Below, piece after piece: positions 45,531-54,943 of a DNA stretch of 64,000 nt. A program made the translations under genes and the position numbers. A model generated the notes under the pieces. The model was not told the DNA's origin and made no database searches. It saw nothing but the letters and a program-made list of their open reading frames with translations. Position 1 is the stretch's first letter; the number at the start of each line of letters is the position of its first letter. This stretch comes from Halogranum amylolyticum (GTDB lineage: Archaea; Halobacteriota; Halobacteria; Halobacteriales; Haloferacaceae), in contig NZ_FODV01000017.1 in assembly GCF_900110465.1 (NCBI RefSeq), positions 17,695-81,694 on the forward strand. The letters run 5' to 3'.

Positions 45531-45884
45531 ATGACTGGGGGACTCGATCCCACGGAAACAACCGACAAGCGAATCACCGTCTTAGTGCTGCACGATGCCG
45601 AACGACGGCGGATTGATTGTATGTCGTACGAAGAGGCCATCAGCGTCGTCAAAGCCGAGCAATCGGCAGACAACGTCGTCAAAATCGAAACCCGGGAGGG
45701 AGAGATCGTCTTCACGTCCGGCGAGATGGACATCGAGGACTGGGAAACAGAGTGGCGCCGCGAGAAACGACGCCTGTCGATGGATGTTGAGGTCTATGAC
45801 TGTCCGCACGAGTCTGTTGGGTGCGTTGCCGATGACCTCTGTGTCCAGTGTAAGATGGACAAGATTCAGGGCGGATTCGTCTGA
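45531..45884 (+). CDS. Small haloarchaeal protein with C-terminal Cys motif
   Basis: 117 residues from ATG at 45531, which lies 22 nt after TTTTTATA (45501-45508), a leaderless start. N-terminal beta-rich part (RITVLVLHDAERRRIDCMSY, EAISVVKAEQSADNVVKIET), then DVEVYDCPHESVGCVADDLC and VQCKMDKIQGGFV, where four Cys and a His could bind a metal. No family recognised. It lies between the origin gene and the sugar locus. Confidence 0.55.
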   Translation: MTGGLDPTETTDKRITVLVLHDAERRRIDCMSYEEAISVVKAEQSADNVVKIETREGEIVFTSGEMDIEDWETEWRREKRRLSMDVEVYDCPHESVGCVADDLCVQCKMDKIQGGFV

Positions 45885-46044
45885 TACCAGTACCCAATGA
45901 AGAGCAACATGAGGGCCAGATGATGAACATGAACCCTCTGTGTTCGGTTAAGAGTATCTGGCTCTGCTGTCCGAACTCTCACGGAACGATCAATTGTCGA
46001 TTTTGTCCTGTCTAGACTGCTGACAGTCCTGGATTTCACCTGTT

Positions 46045-46065
46045 CTTTGATAAGTCCCAAATATA
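46045..46065. promoter_or_regulatory. Sugar-regulon operator, copy 1 (beta-helix gene)
   Basis: CTTTGA-TAAGTC-CCAAATATA: one mismatch from TTTGG-N6-CCAAA, extended by ATA as at 50213 and 56848 read in the gene direction. It ends 60 nt before the ATG at 46126. Confidence 0.55.
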
Positions 46066-46125
46066 TTTCTCCTCTTCTAAATTCAAAAATAAAACTTTTG
46101 AATCATTGTCGACTCTCTCAAATCC

Positions 46126-47466
46126 ATGTCAGAAGATGACTCACACAGCACTAAAGAGACAAATGGCAATCATCACGTAACGGGATCACGTCGTGGGTTC
46201 CTTCGTGCTTCGGCGGGGGCTATCGGCCTTGGGCAGCTCTCAGACAACGCCAGTCAGATGCAGACGTCAGAGACTGTGACAGCCGAGGCGTCAGACGAGA
46301 ACCCACCATGGGCACCTCGCTCGCACGACCATAGAAAACAGATCGTCTACGTTCCGGATCTTGAGGCAGTTACCGGGGTTGGCACGGCAAATAATCCGTT
46401 CCAATCTGCCTCCGGGACCGCTGGCATGCAAGAAGCGTTCCAGCGATTGAACGAGGTTGGTGGTGGTGTCATCTACTATCCCAGTGGTTACTACGGTGAT
46501 GGGACCACAGCATGGGAAATTGATCTTGCCAACTATGACAACCTTCGGAACAACTGGGCGATTTATGGCGATGGACTTGAGTCCTCACGCATTCGTTGCG
46601 GCAGCGACACCGGAGACGGGATTCGGATTCATGATTCGACGGGCACAGCAATGTTCTACACGGAACTCGTCGGGGTGCGGTTTGAGGGGAGCTGTGCCGG
46701 CTTCACCTTTATTTGGGGATCGGAGAACCTCGGAGATGCATACAACAGTTGTTGGTCACGCTTTTCAACTGCGAACACGCGCTCCGATGGTCAGGGAGCC
46801 TGTCAGCTCAACTTCGTGCTGAACTCCTATCACTACGGTGTTCACAACTCCGCTGGTGGTGTCGGTGTTGAGATGCGACGGGTCCAGTTTTCGGGCATCG
46901 AAGGAAGTTTCAGCTCCGGGGAGTCAAAAGGTGATGTCGCACTTAGACTCAAGGAATATTCATTCGCGAACCATTTCCGGTACCTCAACATCGAAGCGAC
47001 CTACAATGGGATTCATATCCCGGATTCGAGAGCGATTTACAACATCTTCCAAAACGCGTACTTCGCAAACGTTCGTGGAACGGCAGTCATCCAAGATGTC
47101 GACGATGATGGGCCACGGTTCCCAGCATCCGCTGAACAAGGGACATATTTCCACAACCCATTCGTTGCCGGTGCAATCGAGACCATCGTTGAGCATACAG
47201 GCGGAACGCTCTATGTAGATGGGTCAAGCAAGAAGTGGCCGTCTGCGACCCAACAGACGTTTGAGGGCGATCGCTACGGAGGTTCCTACCGGGATGCAGC
47301 GTTCTTCGAGTATGAACCGTTGTCATCCGCACCGAAACACAAGCTCGGCCGAACGGCACTTGCAGATGGTGAGTCGTGGGATCCGGATGGTGACGGGCAG
47401 CCAGAGCTCGTGATCTCGAATGGAACTGAGTGGATCGAACTTACGGACCTCGCCTCATCCCAGTAG
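46126..47466 (+). CDS. Tat-exported right-handed beta-helix protein, putative polysaccharide lyase/hydrolase
   Basis: 446 residues. Tat leader SRRGFLRASAGAIGLGQL at residues 21-38. A pectate-lyase-3-type start is seen: NPFQSASGTAGMQEAFQRLN, GGGVIYYPSGYYGDGTTAWE and NWAIYGDGLESSRIRCGSDT, then beta-helix coils with GDGIRIHDSTGTAMFYTELV, GVHNSAGGVGVEMRRVQFSG and FRYLNIEATYNGIHIPDSRA. The protein would act at the cell surface on a polysaccharide before uptake by the ABC importer encoded downstream. A virus tail-spike-like origin is possible but the sugar genes support a degradative role. Confidence 0.75.
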   Translation: MSEDDSHSTKETNGNHHVTGSRRGFLRASAGAIGLGQLSDNASQMQTSETVTAEASDENPPWAPRSHDHRKQIVYVPDLEAVTGVGTANNPFQSASGTAGMQEAFQRLNEVGGGVIYYPSGYYGDGTTAWEIDLANYDNLRNNWAIYGDGLESSRIRCGSDTGDGIRIHDSTGTAMFYTELVGVRFEGSCAGFTFIWGSENLGDAYNSCWSRFSTANTRSDGQGACQLNFVLNSYHYGVHNSAGGVGVEMRRVQFSGIEGSFSSGESKGDVALRLKEYSFANHFRYLNIEATYNGIHIPDSRAIYNIFQNAYFANVRGTAVIQDVDDDGPRFPASAEQGTYFHNPFVAGAIETIVEHTGGTLYVDGSSKKWPSATQQTFEGDRYGGSYRDAAFFEYEPLSSAPKHKLGRTALADGESWDPDGDGQPELVISNGTEWIELTDLASSQ

Positions 47467-47686
47467 GAGACTGCGGATTCTCTATCCTCAGTACTCAGTC
47501 TTGAATCGTATGAATTGACTGCATCAGAGAATATATGCTGGTCGTACAATCTGTTTGAGACCTACTCCATCGACCTCTGCAAATGCGCCGTCTGAGATGG
47601 TGTTCCCAGCACCGCCGTTAATGATGGTTGCTCTCGTTCTATGAGTGTAATCACCTCAGTGCCGGTAAGCGCTGCAGCCCGCATAG

Positions 47687-48895
47687 TCAGGCCTCGGTGT
47701 TGAGCGGCTGTGAGGGCTCAGTGGTTTGGTCATCAGATGAGCTGTGATACGCGTCGTCGTCGACACCAGACGATTTGACTGTCGTTCCATCAGGCAGGAA
47801 CAAGTGGAGGTCTGCTGGATCGAACGCGTACGAAATCGTCTCGCCGTCGTCAGGGTCAACATCGCCGTCGACTCGAGCAGTCCATGAGGTGTCGCCAATG
47901 AGGAGATACAGGAAATTGTCGCTCCCCATCGGTTCGACAACGTCGACGACGGCAGTCTGTGTGTAGGCCGGCTGGTCGGAGTCGGTGGGAACGACGCGAA
48001 TCGATTCTGGACGCACTCCAATTGTTACTGAATCACCTTCCGAAAGGTCACATCGCTCAACAACCTGCTCTTCAAGCGGATACGAAAATGACGTGTCGGT
48101 ATCGGTGGTAAGCCGGTATGTCCCATCGACACTAGAGACGGTCGTCTGCAAGAAGTTCATCGATGGCTCGCCGATGAAGCCGGCGACGAACTGGTTTGTG
48201 GGATGCTTGTATACGTAATCAGGGGTGCCGATCTGTTGGAGGACACCATCGTTCATCACAACGATACGGTCGCTCATCGTCATCGCCTCCGTCTGGTCAT
48301 GTGTCACATAGATCGTGGTCACGTCGATTTGGCGATGGAGTCGTTGAATTTCCGTTCGCATCTGGGCGCGGAGTTTTGCGTCCAAATTCGACAGTGGTTC
48401 GTCCATGAGGAAGACATCGGGATCACGGACGATGGCGCGACCGAGTGCAATCCGTTGTTTCTGACCGCCGGAGACTTGTCCCGGCTTATTATCGAGAATC
48501 TCTTCGATATCCATGATCTCGGCCGCGTGTTGGACACGTTCTTCACGTTCTGCTTTCGAGAGATCAGTCGTCATCTTCAACCCGAAGCTCATGTTTTCAG
48601 CAGCGGTCATGTGGGGATACAGTGCGAAATCCTGAAACACCATCGCCATATCCCGGTCTTGTGGCGTCAAATCAGTGATCTCCCTGCTCCCGAGACGGAT
48701 CGATCCAGACGTGGGGGTTTCGAGACCAGCGATGCAGCGGAGTGTCGTTGACTTCCCACACCCACTTGGCCCCAGCAGGACCAGGAACTCTCCTTCTTCG
48801 GCGGTGATGTCGAGATTATCGACAGCAACGATGTCATTCGAGCTATCGGCTGCTGTGAATGTTTTGACGAGTGAATCTATCTGCAGTGTACTCAT
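47687..48895 (-). CDS. Sugar ABC transporter ATP-binding protein (MalK/UgpC type)
   Basis: 402 residues from ATG at 48895. Walker A GPSGCGKST (42-50), Q-loop FQDFALYPHM, signature VSGGQKQ (141-147), Walker B VFLMDEP (161-167) and His199 in VTHDQ. The C-terminal TOBE/MalK regulatory part (from about residue 235) includes FIGEPSMNFLQTTVSSVDGT and GVRPESIRVVPTDS. A long acidic tail (DDDAYHSSSDDQTTEPSQPL) is halophile-like. It energises the permeases at 51411-53265. The gene has its own promoter with an operator copy at 48963. Confidence 0.93.
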   Translation of the reverse strand: MSTLQIDSLVKTFTAADSSNDIVAVDNLDITAEEGEFLVLLGPSGCGKSTTLRCIAGLETPTSGSIRLGSREITDLTPQDRDMAMVFQDFALYPHMTAAENMSFGLKMTTDLSKAEREERVQHAAEIMDIEEILDNKPGQVSGGQKQRIALGRAIVRDPDVFLMDEPLSNLDAKLRAQMRTEIQRLHRQIDVTTIYVTHDQTEAMTMSDRIVVMNDGVLQQIGTPDYVYKHPTNQFVAGFIGEPSMNFLQTTVSSVDGTYRLTTDTDTSFSYPLEEQVVERCDLSEGDSVTIGVRPESIRVVPTDSDQPAYTQTAVVDVVEPMGSDNFLYLLIGDTSWTARVDGDVDPDDGETISYAFDPADLHLFLPDGTTVKSSGVDDDAYHSSSDDQTTEPSQPLNTEA

Positions 48896-48962
48896 ACTAG
48901 TTGCGTTGTCTGTGAACAACTCCCAAAATAGTTCGCCTCGAAGCAGACACGGACAAGACATC

Positions 48963-48978
48963 TTTGGGAAAATCCAAA
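48963..48978. promoter_or_regulatory. Sugar-regulon operator, copy 2 (ATPase gene)
   Basis: TTTGG-GAAAAT-CCAAA, a perfect 5-6-5 inverted repeat 68-83 nt upstream of the ATPase start at 48895. Confidence 0.65.
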
Positions 48979-49033
48979 CCCCAGACGCAATGGTACAGCC
49001 TGCTGACTAACTCGTGCGAAAATATACCCTCTG

Positions 49034-50131
49034 CTAGTGGTCGCTCGCTGGGCCGAACTCACGGTCATACGTCGCGAGTTCGTCGAAAACTTCCGTTGCC
49101 GTTTCCCACTGGGTGGAGGTAATGCGGCCGATGTTTGCTCCGTCCGAGAATAATGAGACACCGTGTGCGCCACCGTGAAGCGCCAACTGGATTGCAGTGA
49201 CAAGTTCGTCGTCGTCGAGCCGGGTCAATGGCCGTTCGCCTTCCCCGGTCCGGATAGAGGGGGTGACGAGAGTATCCGTCTGGTCGATGAGTGAGCGGAC
49301 GACTTCACGAATCCACAGCGGATGAACGTCGAGGTCAATGTGTGCCGTTCGTGGGGTCAAGATGTCGGCGTGTTCTGCGAGATCGCGCTGGTCGACGCCG
49401 AGGATTTCGCGGCTGTCGTCGACTGCGGTCTCGAGGTCGGAGAACGCTTCAAGTTCGATGTTGACGAGGAAGTCAGAGTCATCTTGGACTGGCTCCGTCA
49501 ACTCTTCGAGGAACCCTGCTGTCGTCTCGCAGCGACTGGCAATCCACTCTTTGGAATCCTCTCTAATATTCTTCTCGCGGTACCGTGTCTGACAGGCGTC
49601 GCAGTAACACGAGAGGAAGTTCGCCTTGCCATTTCCGATAGGTTGGAACTCAAAGTGCGTCAATTTGAGCCCGTCCACGTCGTAGGAGAGAATCTCGTCA
49701 ACGATGGCGTTCAGATGGTTGTGGACAGCTTCGTGGTTCGGACACGCCCAGTGCATGTGCTCGGCAGAAACATTGGGATAGCGAATCTCGGTCCCTTCTT
49801 TGGCAATCTGAACCGTGCCTGGGTGTTGTTCGAGGAGGTACTGGTCACAGAGGACGAAGAGAACCGGGACGAGACGAATATCGTGGATCGCCGCTGCGTC
49901 GACGAGTTCGCCGAGCAAATCGCGGTTCGGAACCTGGTTCGGCGCGACGTCGGAGTCGTAGAAGACACGCCCATCGCTCTCTTTGGTGATCACAAAGACG
50001 GTGTTGACCCCATTGTTCGCGAGCCGTTTCATCTCCTTCTCTGGCTGCATCGTCGCCCATGGATACAACGTGATAGCTCGAAGCAGCTCTGACTCCCACC
50101 ACGAACTATCTGTTTCCCCTACTCCCGACAT
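49034..50131 (-). CDS. TIM-barrel protein, putative glycoside-hydrolase-like
   Basis: 365 residues. Barrel-type segments: MKRLANNGVNTVFVITKESD, LLGELVDAAAIHDIRLVPVL, MHWACPNHEAVHNHLNAIVD and LSYDVDGLKLTHFEFQPIGN, followed by a CYCDACQ motif and RYREKN as in putative glycosyl hydrolases of the GH10-like or hypothetical-GH group. FLVNIELEAFSDLE and GGAHGVSLFSDGANIG close the barrel. No signal peptide, so it would act on imported oligosaccharides. It shares the intergenic region at 50132-50313 with the HTH gene on the other strand. Confidence 0.65.
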   Translation of the reverse strand: MSGVGETDSSWWESELLRAITLYPWATMQPEKEMKRLANNGVNTVFVITKESDGRVFYDSDVAPNQVPNRDLLGELVDAAAIHDIRLVPVLFVLCDQYLLEQHPGTVQIAKEGTEIRYPNVSAEHMHWACPNHEAVHNHLNAIVDEILSYDVDGLKLTHFEFQPIGNGKANFLSCYCDACQTRYREKNIREDSKEWIASRCETTAGFLEELTEPVQDDSDFLVNIELEAFSDLETAVDDSREILGVDQRDLAEHADILTPRTAHIDLDVHPLWIREVVRSLIDQTDTLVTPSIRTGEGERPLTRLDDDELVTAIQLALHGGAHGVSLFSDGANIGRITSTQWETATEVFDELATYDREFGPASDH

Positions 50132-50212
50132 GATACACGTTTGAAGCGGCCGACAACCATTAATTATTCGCGTTGAACCGGCTCTCGTCCGTCATATTTT
50201 GATGAACCCATG

Positions 50213-50233
50213 TATATTTGGAAGTCACCAAAC
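50213..50233. promoter_or_regulatory. Sugar-regulon operator, copy 3 (divergent hydrolase / HTH genes)
   Basis: TATATTTGG-AAGTCA-CCAAAC, a perfect 5-6-5 repeat in the divergent promoter of the hydrolase-like gene and the HTH regulator. This is where an autoregulated regulator would be expected to bind. Confidence 0.65.
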
Positions 50234-50313
50234 ACAACCAACAATTTCATAATCATCGTTGGCCCAGTATGGGGTGAGTTAGCACTCACACAGCGCATCC
50301 AACTCATCTACTT

Positions 50314-50655
50314 ATGAACAACCAACAATTCACTCGGCGTGTCCCAAACGCGCGCTCTCAAGTTCGGCCCTCACGTACCCGTGAGCTTGATAGATCAGAA
50401 ATCCTTGAGGTTACCAGCGCAATTGGATCCGAAACTCGCTGGAGAATAATCAAGACACTCGCGACTGAGACGCGTACAATTCAGGAACTTACCGAGATCA
50501 TCGGGCTCACGAAAGGGACGATCTCGGCTCACGTGAAGCAACTCGAAGAAGCGGGACTCGTCGCGTCTCGCTTCAACGTCAGCGACAACGGTGGCGTCGA
50601 GAAGGAACTCTCGCTGGCCGTCGACGAGCTCACACTCGACTTCCGTCAGATTTGA
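50314..50655 (+). CDS. ArsR/MarR-type winged-helix regulator, candidate regulator of the sugar locus
   Basis: 113 residues with no effector domain: SRTRELDRSEILEVTSAIGS, ETRWRIIKTLATETRTIQEL, TEIIGLTKGTISAHVKQLEE and AGLVASRFNVSDNGGVEKEL make a standard winged helix of the ArsR group. No Cys pair, so it is not a typical metal sensor. It sits in the middle of the sugar locus, divergent from the hydrolase with an operator copy between them. I infer that it binds TTTGG-N6-CCAAA. Confidence 0.75.
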   Translation: MNNQQFTRRVPNARSQVRPSRTRELDRSEILEVTSAIGSETRWRIIKTLATETRTIQELTEIIGLTKGTISAHVKQLEEAGLVASRFNVSDNGGVEKELSLAVDELTLDFRQI

Positions 50656-50744
50656 ACGCTTTTCGTTGTAAGCATATTGGCGAAGCAGGAGAATCACCTA
50701 CTATTCTATCCACAGAACCCTATCAGCCGCAGCCAGTCCCGACC

Positions 50745-51371
50745 TTACTGTAGTGGTCGCCCACTCAGATAGCGCGTCCCCAACGTCAGAACAGTCGCCG
50801 TGAGACCAGGACCGACAAGAACGAATCCGGCGACGGTGAACCCGAGTAGTGTGATGAGTGAGACGCAGAAGAGCCACAGCGCGAACGTCGGCCTCAGGTG
50901 CGTCACTGCGAATTCGACTGACCGACGCGCAGTCATTTGCGCACTCTCGTCGTGGTCGATGAGTAGCGGATAGTAGTACAGCAGTACGACAGAGACGACA
51001 AGCAACGCATCGATTGCGAGAAACCCGGCGAGTGCGAATACGAAACGACCGGTCGTTTCAAACTGAATTAACGCCCACCCAGCGGCATCAACGAGCACCA
51101 ACGTCGGCACTACCGGGAGTTGACTCCGCCAGAAATATCGTTTGAACTGTTGCCAGAGCTGATGGAATCGAAACCGGTCTCTGTTGAGAGCAGACGCAGC
51201 TGTTGCAACTACAACCGCTGTCGCTGGGCCTGCAAGTACAACTGTTACCGACAGCAGACACCAGATGATACTCACCAAGGCAATCCGTGGCAGCGAGTAG
51301 TATGCCGCTCCGACAGCCTCCTTCGAGAGATCGATGAAGTTGAGCCGGCTACGGTCAGAGTCGACGACCAT
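50745..51371 (-). CDS. DUF624 (YesL-like) membrane protein
   Basis: 208 residues with about five membrane helices (LPRIALVSIIWCLLSVTVVL, GPATAVVVATAASALN, VVPTLVLVDAAGWALIQFET, ALAGFLAIDALLVVSVVLLY, LWLFCVSLITLLGFTVAGFV). Matches the YesL family, which in bacteria is found in polysaccharide and rhamnogalacturonan utilisation operons next to ABC sugar permeases. It is the last gene of the operon SBP-permease-permease-DUF624, 39 nt after the second permease. Probable accessory to transport. Confidence 0.75.
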   Translation of the reverse strand: MVVDSDRSRLNFIDLSKEAVGAAYYSLPRIALVSIIWCLLSVTVVLAGPATAVVVATAASALNRDRFRFHQLWQQFKRYFWRSQLPVVPTLVLVDAAGWALIQFETTGRFVFALAGFLAIDALLVVSVVLLYYYPLLIDHDESAQMTARRSVEFAVTHLRPTFALWLFCVSLITLLGFTVAGFVLVGPGLTATVLTLGTRYLSGRPLQ

Positions 51372-51410
51372 GTTCGATGAGATGGAATTCCTGAAATAGG
51401 TGTAAAAGCG

Positions 51411-52286
51411 CTACACTTTGAGTCCAGACATCGTGACTCCTTTGATGAAGTACCGACGGAGCAAGAGGAACAACAGAATGGTTGGCAGTGCAAGTAACGT
51501 TGCACCAGCCATCAGTGGTCCCATACTGTTCCCGTAGAGTCCAGTCTTTGCGAAGAGCGTGATGCTGACTGGCAGGGTATACATGCTCTCATTTTTCACG
51601 ACGATGAGGTCCCACAGCATCTGGTTCCACCGGTTCATGAACGTGAAAATCGCGACGGTCGCGATGGCCGGCATTGAATTCGGTAGGATGATTCGGAAGA
51701 TGATATCCAACTCGTTACAGCCGTCCATCCGTGCCGCGTCGATGAGGCTATCCGGGAACTGCTTGAAGAACTGTGTCAAAAGGAAGATCCCAAAGGAACT
51801 GATTGCAAACGGTGCAATCATCGCTTCGTAGCTGTTGACCCAACCGAGCCAGACGATAACAACGAACTGCGGGATGAGCAGTAAGACGCCGGGAATCATC
51901 ATCGTCGCGAGGATGAAGTTGTACGTGATGTCACGGCCGAACCAGTCCAGTTTCGCCAGCGAGTACGCAACGATACAAGACGTAATGACGACCGACACGA
52001 CGACTGCTCCGGTGACAATGACGCTGTTAAGGAACTGCCTCGCGATCGGGACGTTCTCAAGCAGGAACCGGTAGTGAGCGAGCGTGAAGTCCGTCGGGAT
52101 GACGTTCAACGAGTAGATTTCGTTCGTCGGCTTGAACGACATCGACACCATCAGCGCGAACGGGAACACCGGTAGCACTACCCCGAGCGTCAACACGACG
52201 TACGCGAGTATCTGCATGCCAGAGAGCTCTGACAATCGTTGGTGGCTACTTGCGAACACGCCCGTGTCTTCAGATTCAAGGCTCAT
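51411..52286 (-). CDS. Sugar ABC transporter permease (MalG type)
   Basis: 291 residues, six membrane helices (AYVVLTLGVVLPVFPFALMV, ILATMMIPGVLLLIPQFVVI among them), with the cytoplasmic EAA loop SLIDAARMDGCNELDIIFRI that contacts the ATPase. Start ATG at 52286, 1 nt after the stop codon of the first permease. Forms the channel with the protein of 52288-53265. Confidence 0.93.
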   Translation of the reverse strand: MSLESEDTGVFASSHQRLSELSGMQILAYVVLTLGVVLPVFPFALMVSMSFKPTNEIYSLNVIPTDFTLAHYRFLLENVPIARQFLNSVIVTGAVVVSVVITSCIVAYSLAKLDWFGRDITYNFILATMMIPGVLLLIPQFVVIVWLGWVNSYEAMIAPFAISSFGIFLLTQFFKQFPDSLIDAARMDGCNELDIIFRIILPNSMPAIATVAIFTFMNRWNQMLWDLIVVKNESMYTLPVSITLFAKTGLYGNSMGPLMAGATLLALPTILLFLLLRRYFIKGVTMSGLKV

Positions 52287-52287
52287 G

Positions 52288-53265
52288 TTAGACTGACACC
52301 TCCTGGTCAACGTAGTTGCGCTCAACGTAGCTGATGACGAAGATCATCGCCGCAAGTATCACGCCCATGGCACTCGCGTACCCCATCTCGAGGTACGAGA
52401 ACGCGTTGCGGTAGATCTCGAGGACGAACGTCTTCGTGGCTCCGTTCGGACCTCCGCTGGTCATGATGAACGGTTCGGTGAAAATCTGGAACGCCGTAAT
52501 CGTCGAGAGAATCACGACGACGAGGATGCTCGGATTCAGAAGTGGCAGCGTAATGTACCGGAACTGTTGCCACTCGCTCGCGCCGTCGAGCGACGCAGAC
52601 TCGTAGATGTTCTCGGGGAGCGACTGGAGGTTCGCCAAGAAAATGATTGCGTAGTACCCGATGAATTTCCAGGAGACCATCATCGCAATCGCTGGCATCG
52701 CCCACGTTTGACTGCCGAGGAAGTTGATCTCTGTACCAACGACACCGAGGACTTGATTGAGGTATCCATCCGGTGCGTAGAGCCACTTGAAGACGACAGC
52801 GACGACGACGCCGCTCGTGACGTACGGGACGAAGTACCCCGCCATATAGAGCGCACGACCGCGAATAATGCGATCCAGAAGAACCGCAACACCGAGTGCG
52901 AGAACAATCTGGGTCGGCACGTTCACCAGGAAGAAGTACAGCGTATTTTTGAGCAGTTGCCAAAAGAGGTCTCCAGTGAAGAGACTGACGTAGTGTTCAA
53001 TCCCGACGAACGGCTTGGTCGGACTGATAATCGCCCACTCGTGGAAGCTCAGATAGAGCGCGAACAGAAATGGGAAGATGAGAAAGACAGATGCCCAGAG
53101 GAACCACGGGGCAATGAGGGCATAACCCATGAGATTGTCGTCATGCTGGCCGACGCGGTCGACCACCTGACTGACGACCGGAAGCCCACCGATTCGCTGA
53201 CGGAGTCCACCGGTCGACGACTCCTCCCGTTCTGCTGCCCGCGATTCGTTGACTGTGTTAGCCAT
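52288..53265 (-). CDS. Sugar ABC transporter permease (MalF type)
   Basis: 325 residues: a cytoplasmic N-terminal tail (residues 1-40), six helices beginning YALIAPWFLWASVFLIFPFL, and the EAA loop ENIYESASLDGASEWQQFRY with the following ITLPLLNPSI. It is 19 nt after the binding-protein gene and touches the second permease gene. Confidence 0.93.
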   Translation of the reverse strand: MANTVNESRAAEREESSTGGLRQRIGGLPVVSQVVDRVGQHDDNLMGYALIAPWFLWASVFLIFPFLFALYLSFHEWAIISPTKPFVGIEHYVSLFTGDLFWQLLKNTLYFFLVNVPTQIVLALGVAVLLDRIIRGRALYMAGYFVPYVTSGVVVAVVFKWLYAPDGYLNQVLGVVGTEINFLGSQTWAMPAIAMMVSWKFIGYYAIIFLANLQSLPENIYESASLDGASEWQQFRYITLPLLNPSILVVVILSTITAFQIFTEPFIMTSGGPNGATKTFVLEIYRNAFSYLEMGYASAMGVILAAMIFVISYVERNYVDQEVSV

Positions 53266-53284
53266 TTTCCAAAGTTACCAGTGG

Positions 53285-54631
53285 TCAGTTGAGCTCTTGC
53301 TTGATTGCCTTCTCGGCGGCATCAAGTCCTTTCTGTGGCGCTTTGTTCCCGAGGGCAACCGGTACGAAGCACTCTTCGCCAAAGATGTTCATGACCTTCG
53401 AGTAGTTCGGCGTGTACGCAGGTGGGTGTGACGTTTCGAGTGCTTCCGCGTACGGCTTTATACCGGGGTTCTCTTCAAAGAAGCCGCTTGCAGCATCAAC
53501 GAGCCCTTTTCGAAGCGGCAACTGGAGCGTCTTCTCCAGGAATTTCGTATCCCACTCTTTCTGCTGTTCGAACTGAACGAAGTTCCATGTCCCCTTCGCA
53601 TTCTTCGCTGACGCGAATATAGAGGTGTTCTTGGGGTCTGCGTACGTGTGGCTGTTGGGCGACACGCCATCAGGCACTGGCGGATTCATGTGCGACATCT
53701 CGAGGTCCTTATTCACGTCCGTGAAGTACGGAATCACCCATGGACCGCCCGTGTTGATGGCTGCCTCATTGTTCGGGAACTTTGGTTGCTCGCTGCCCTG
53801 TGTTGGGGCGAGCTTTGCACTGTACATGTCCTGGAAGAACTGCAGGACCGTCTTTGCTGTCTTGTTATTGAACGCCGGTTTGACACTCTCGGACCCCTGC
53901 TCGAACATCGACGCCTCGCCTTTGGAGGCCGCGAGGTACAGCGGCAGGAAGTCGAACCACCGCTCGTACCACGTCGGCCGTGGCGCCCGGTCCCACAGCA
54001 CCTTCGCTGCCCCCTGATCGACAATTTTTTTGCCGGCATCAAGTACCCCGGAGAGCGTCGTAGGGTAGTCGTCCGGGTTCTTGAACCCAGCCTCCTTGAA
54101 CACGGTATCGTTGTACTGAAAGAGCACAGGGTTCGCTTTCCACGGAGCTTGATATAAGCCGCCGTCCGGTGCTTCGTACCGTTTCAGGATGGTCTCACCA
54201 CAGCGCTCGGTCAGGAAACTCTTTGCCCCGTCAATGTCGTAGAGATTCTTTGCTGCGTTGTTCTCCTGAAGCTTCGCTGCAAATCCAGGGAAGACGTTTG
54301 CGAACGCCGCTGGCTCAGTCCCCGATGCAAGTGCTGAGAGAACTACCTGTTCCGAACTATCGCCTTCTGGGACTGGACGGACGTCGAGCGAGACGTCGTT
54401 GTTTTCGATGAACGATTTCCGCGCGTTCTTGTGGAATTCGAGTTCCTTCTTGTTCGGCGAAGACCAAAACTTGGTTTTTCCACTACCCTGTTCTCCCGAA
54501 CTCGACGATGTCGAGCCAGAGCCCGACCCATTACCACCGGTACAGCCAGCCAGCCCGATCAGTGCCGCCGTACTGACCCCTGTCGTGGCCTGCATGAACC
54601 GCCGCCTGCTCTGTTTGTCAATGTCCGTCAT
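53285..54631 (-). CDS. Tat-exported sugar-binding lipoprotein of the ABC importer
   Basis: 448 residues: Tat leader SRRRFMQATTGVSTAALIGL with lipobox LAGC (Cys30), a Gly/Ser linker typical of haloarchaeal lipoproteins, and the extracellular solute-binding family 1 fold (EQVVLSALASGTEPAAFANV, GGLYQAPWKANPVLFQYNDT, NNEAAINTGGPWVIPYFTDV, LPLRKGLVDAASGFFEENPG). Delivers an oligosaccharide to the permeases. It heads the operon; upstream are a weak TATA-like GGTTTATC (54667-54674 on the minus strand) and a partial operator. Confidence 0.93.
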   Translation of the reverse strand: MTDIDKQSRRRFMQATTGVSTAALIGLAGCTGGNGSGSGSTSSSSGEQGSGKTKFWSSPNKKELEFHKNARKSFIENNDVSLDVRPVPEGDSSEQVVLSALASGTEPAAFANVFPGFAAKLQENNAAKNLYDIDGAKSFLTERCGETILKRYEAPDGGLYQAPWKANPVLFQYNDTVFKEAGFKNPDDYPTTLSGVLDAGKKIVDQGAAKVLWDRAPRPTWYERWFDFLPLYLAASKGEASMFEQGSESVKPAFNNKTAKTVLQFFQDMYSAKLAPTQGSEQPKFPNNEAAINTGGPWVIPYFTDVNKDLEMSHMNPPVPDGVSPNSHTYADPKNTSIFASAKNAKGTWNFVQFEQQKEWDTKFLEKTLQLPLRKGLVDAASGFFEENPGIKPYAEALETSHPPAYTPNYSKVMNIFGEECFVPVALGNKAPQKGLDAAEKAIKQELN

Positions 54632-54943
54632 GTGTTGTCCTCACATGAAGTCAAACAATTGTGAATGATAAACCCCGCTCTTGTCTTCGATGATTTCCAA
54701 ATATGTTTGTCAAAGATATCTCGAACATCAATCTCTCTCGCGAGTTGCAGAGTACAGACTCAGGTCAGCGGCGATATGGTTCGAGTAAACTCGCTATCCG
54801 ACTACTCGTCGTCGAAAGGGAGACTCCCAAGGTGCACGAGCGGTGACTTGACATGTCTCTCCTGATAGACTACCGAATGAATTCGGAACTATAGCCTCGA
54901 TGACGGGGCGAAAAACAGAGCCCTGATTACCTATCTGACCGCA
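54632..54943. other. Promoter region of the binding-protein operon
   Basis: Apart from the partial operator at 54694-54715 and the AT-rich elements near 54650-54675, no gene or repeat is seen. It also holds the 3' end region of the isomerase-like gene. Confidence 0.45.
54694..54715. promoter_or_regulatory. Partial sugar-regulon operator, copy 4 (binding-protein operon)
   Basis: TTTCCAAATATGTTTGTCAA contains the CCAAATAT half-site but lacks a second arm at the standard 6-nt spacing. It is 63-84 nt upstream of the start at 54631, the same place as the other copies. Confidence 0.4.
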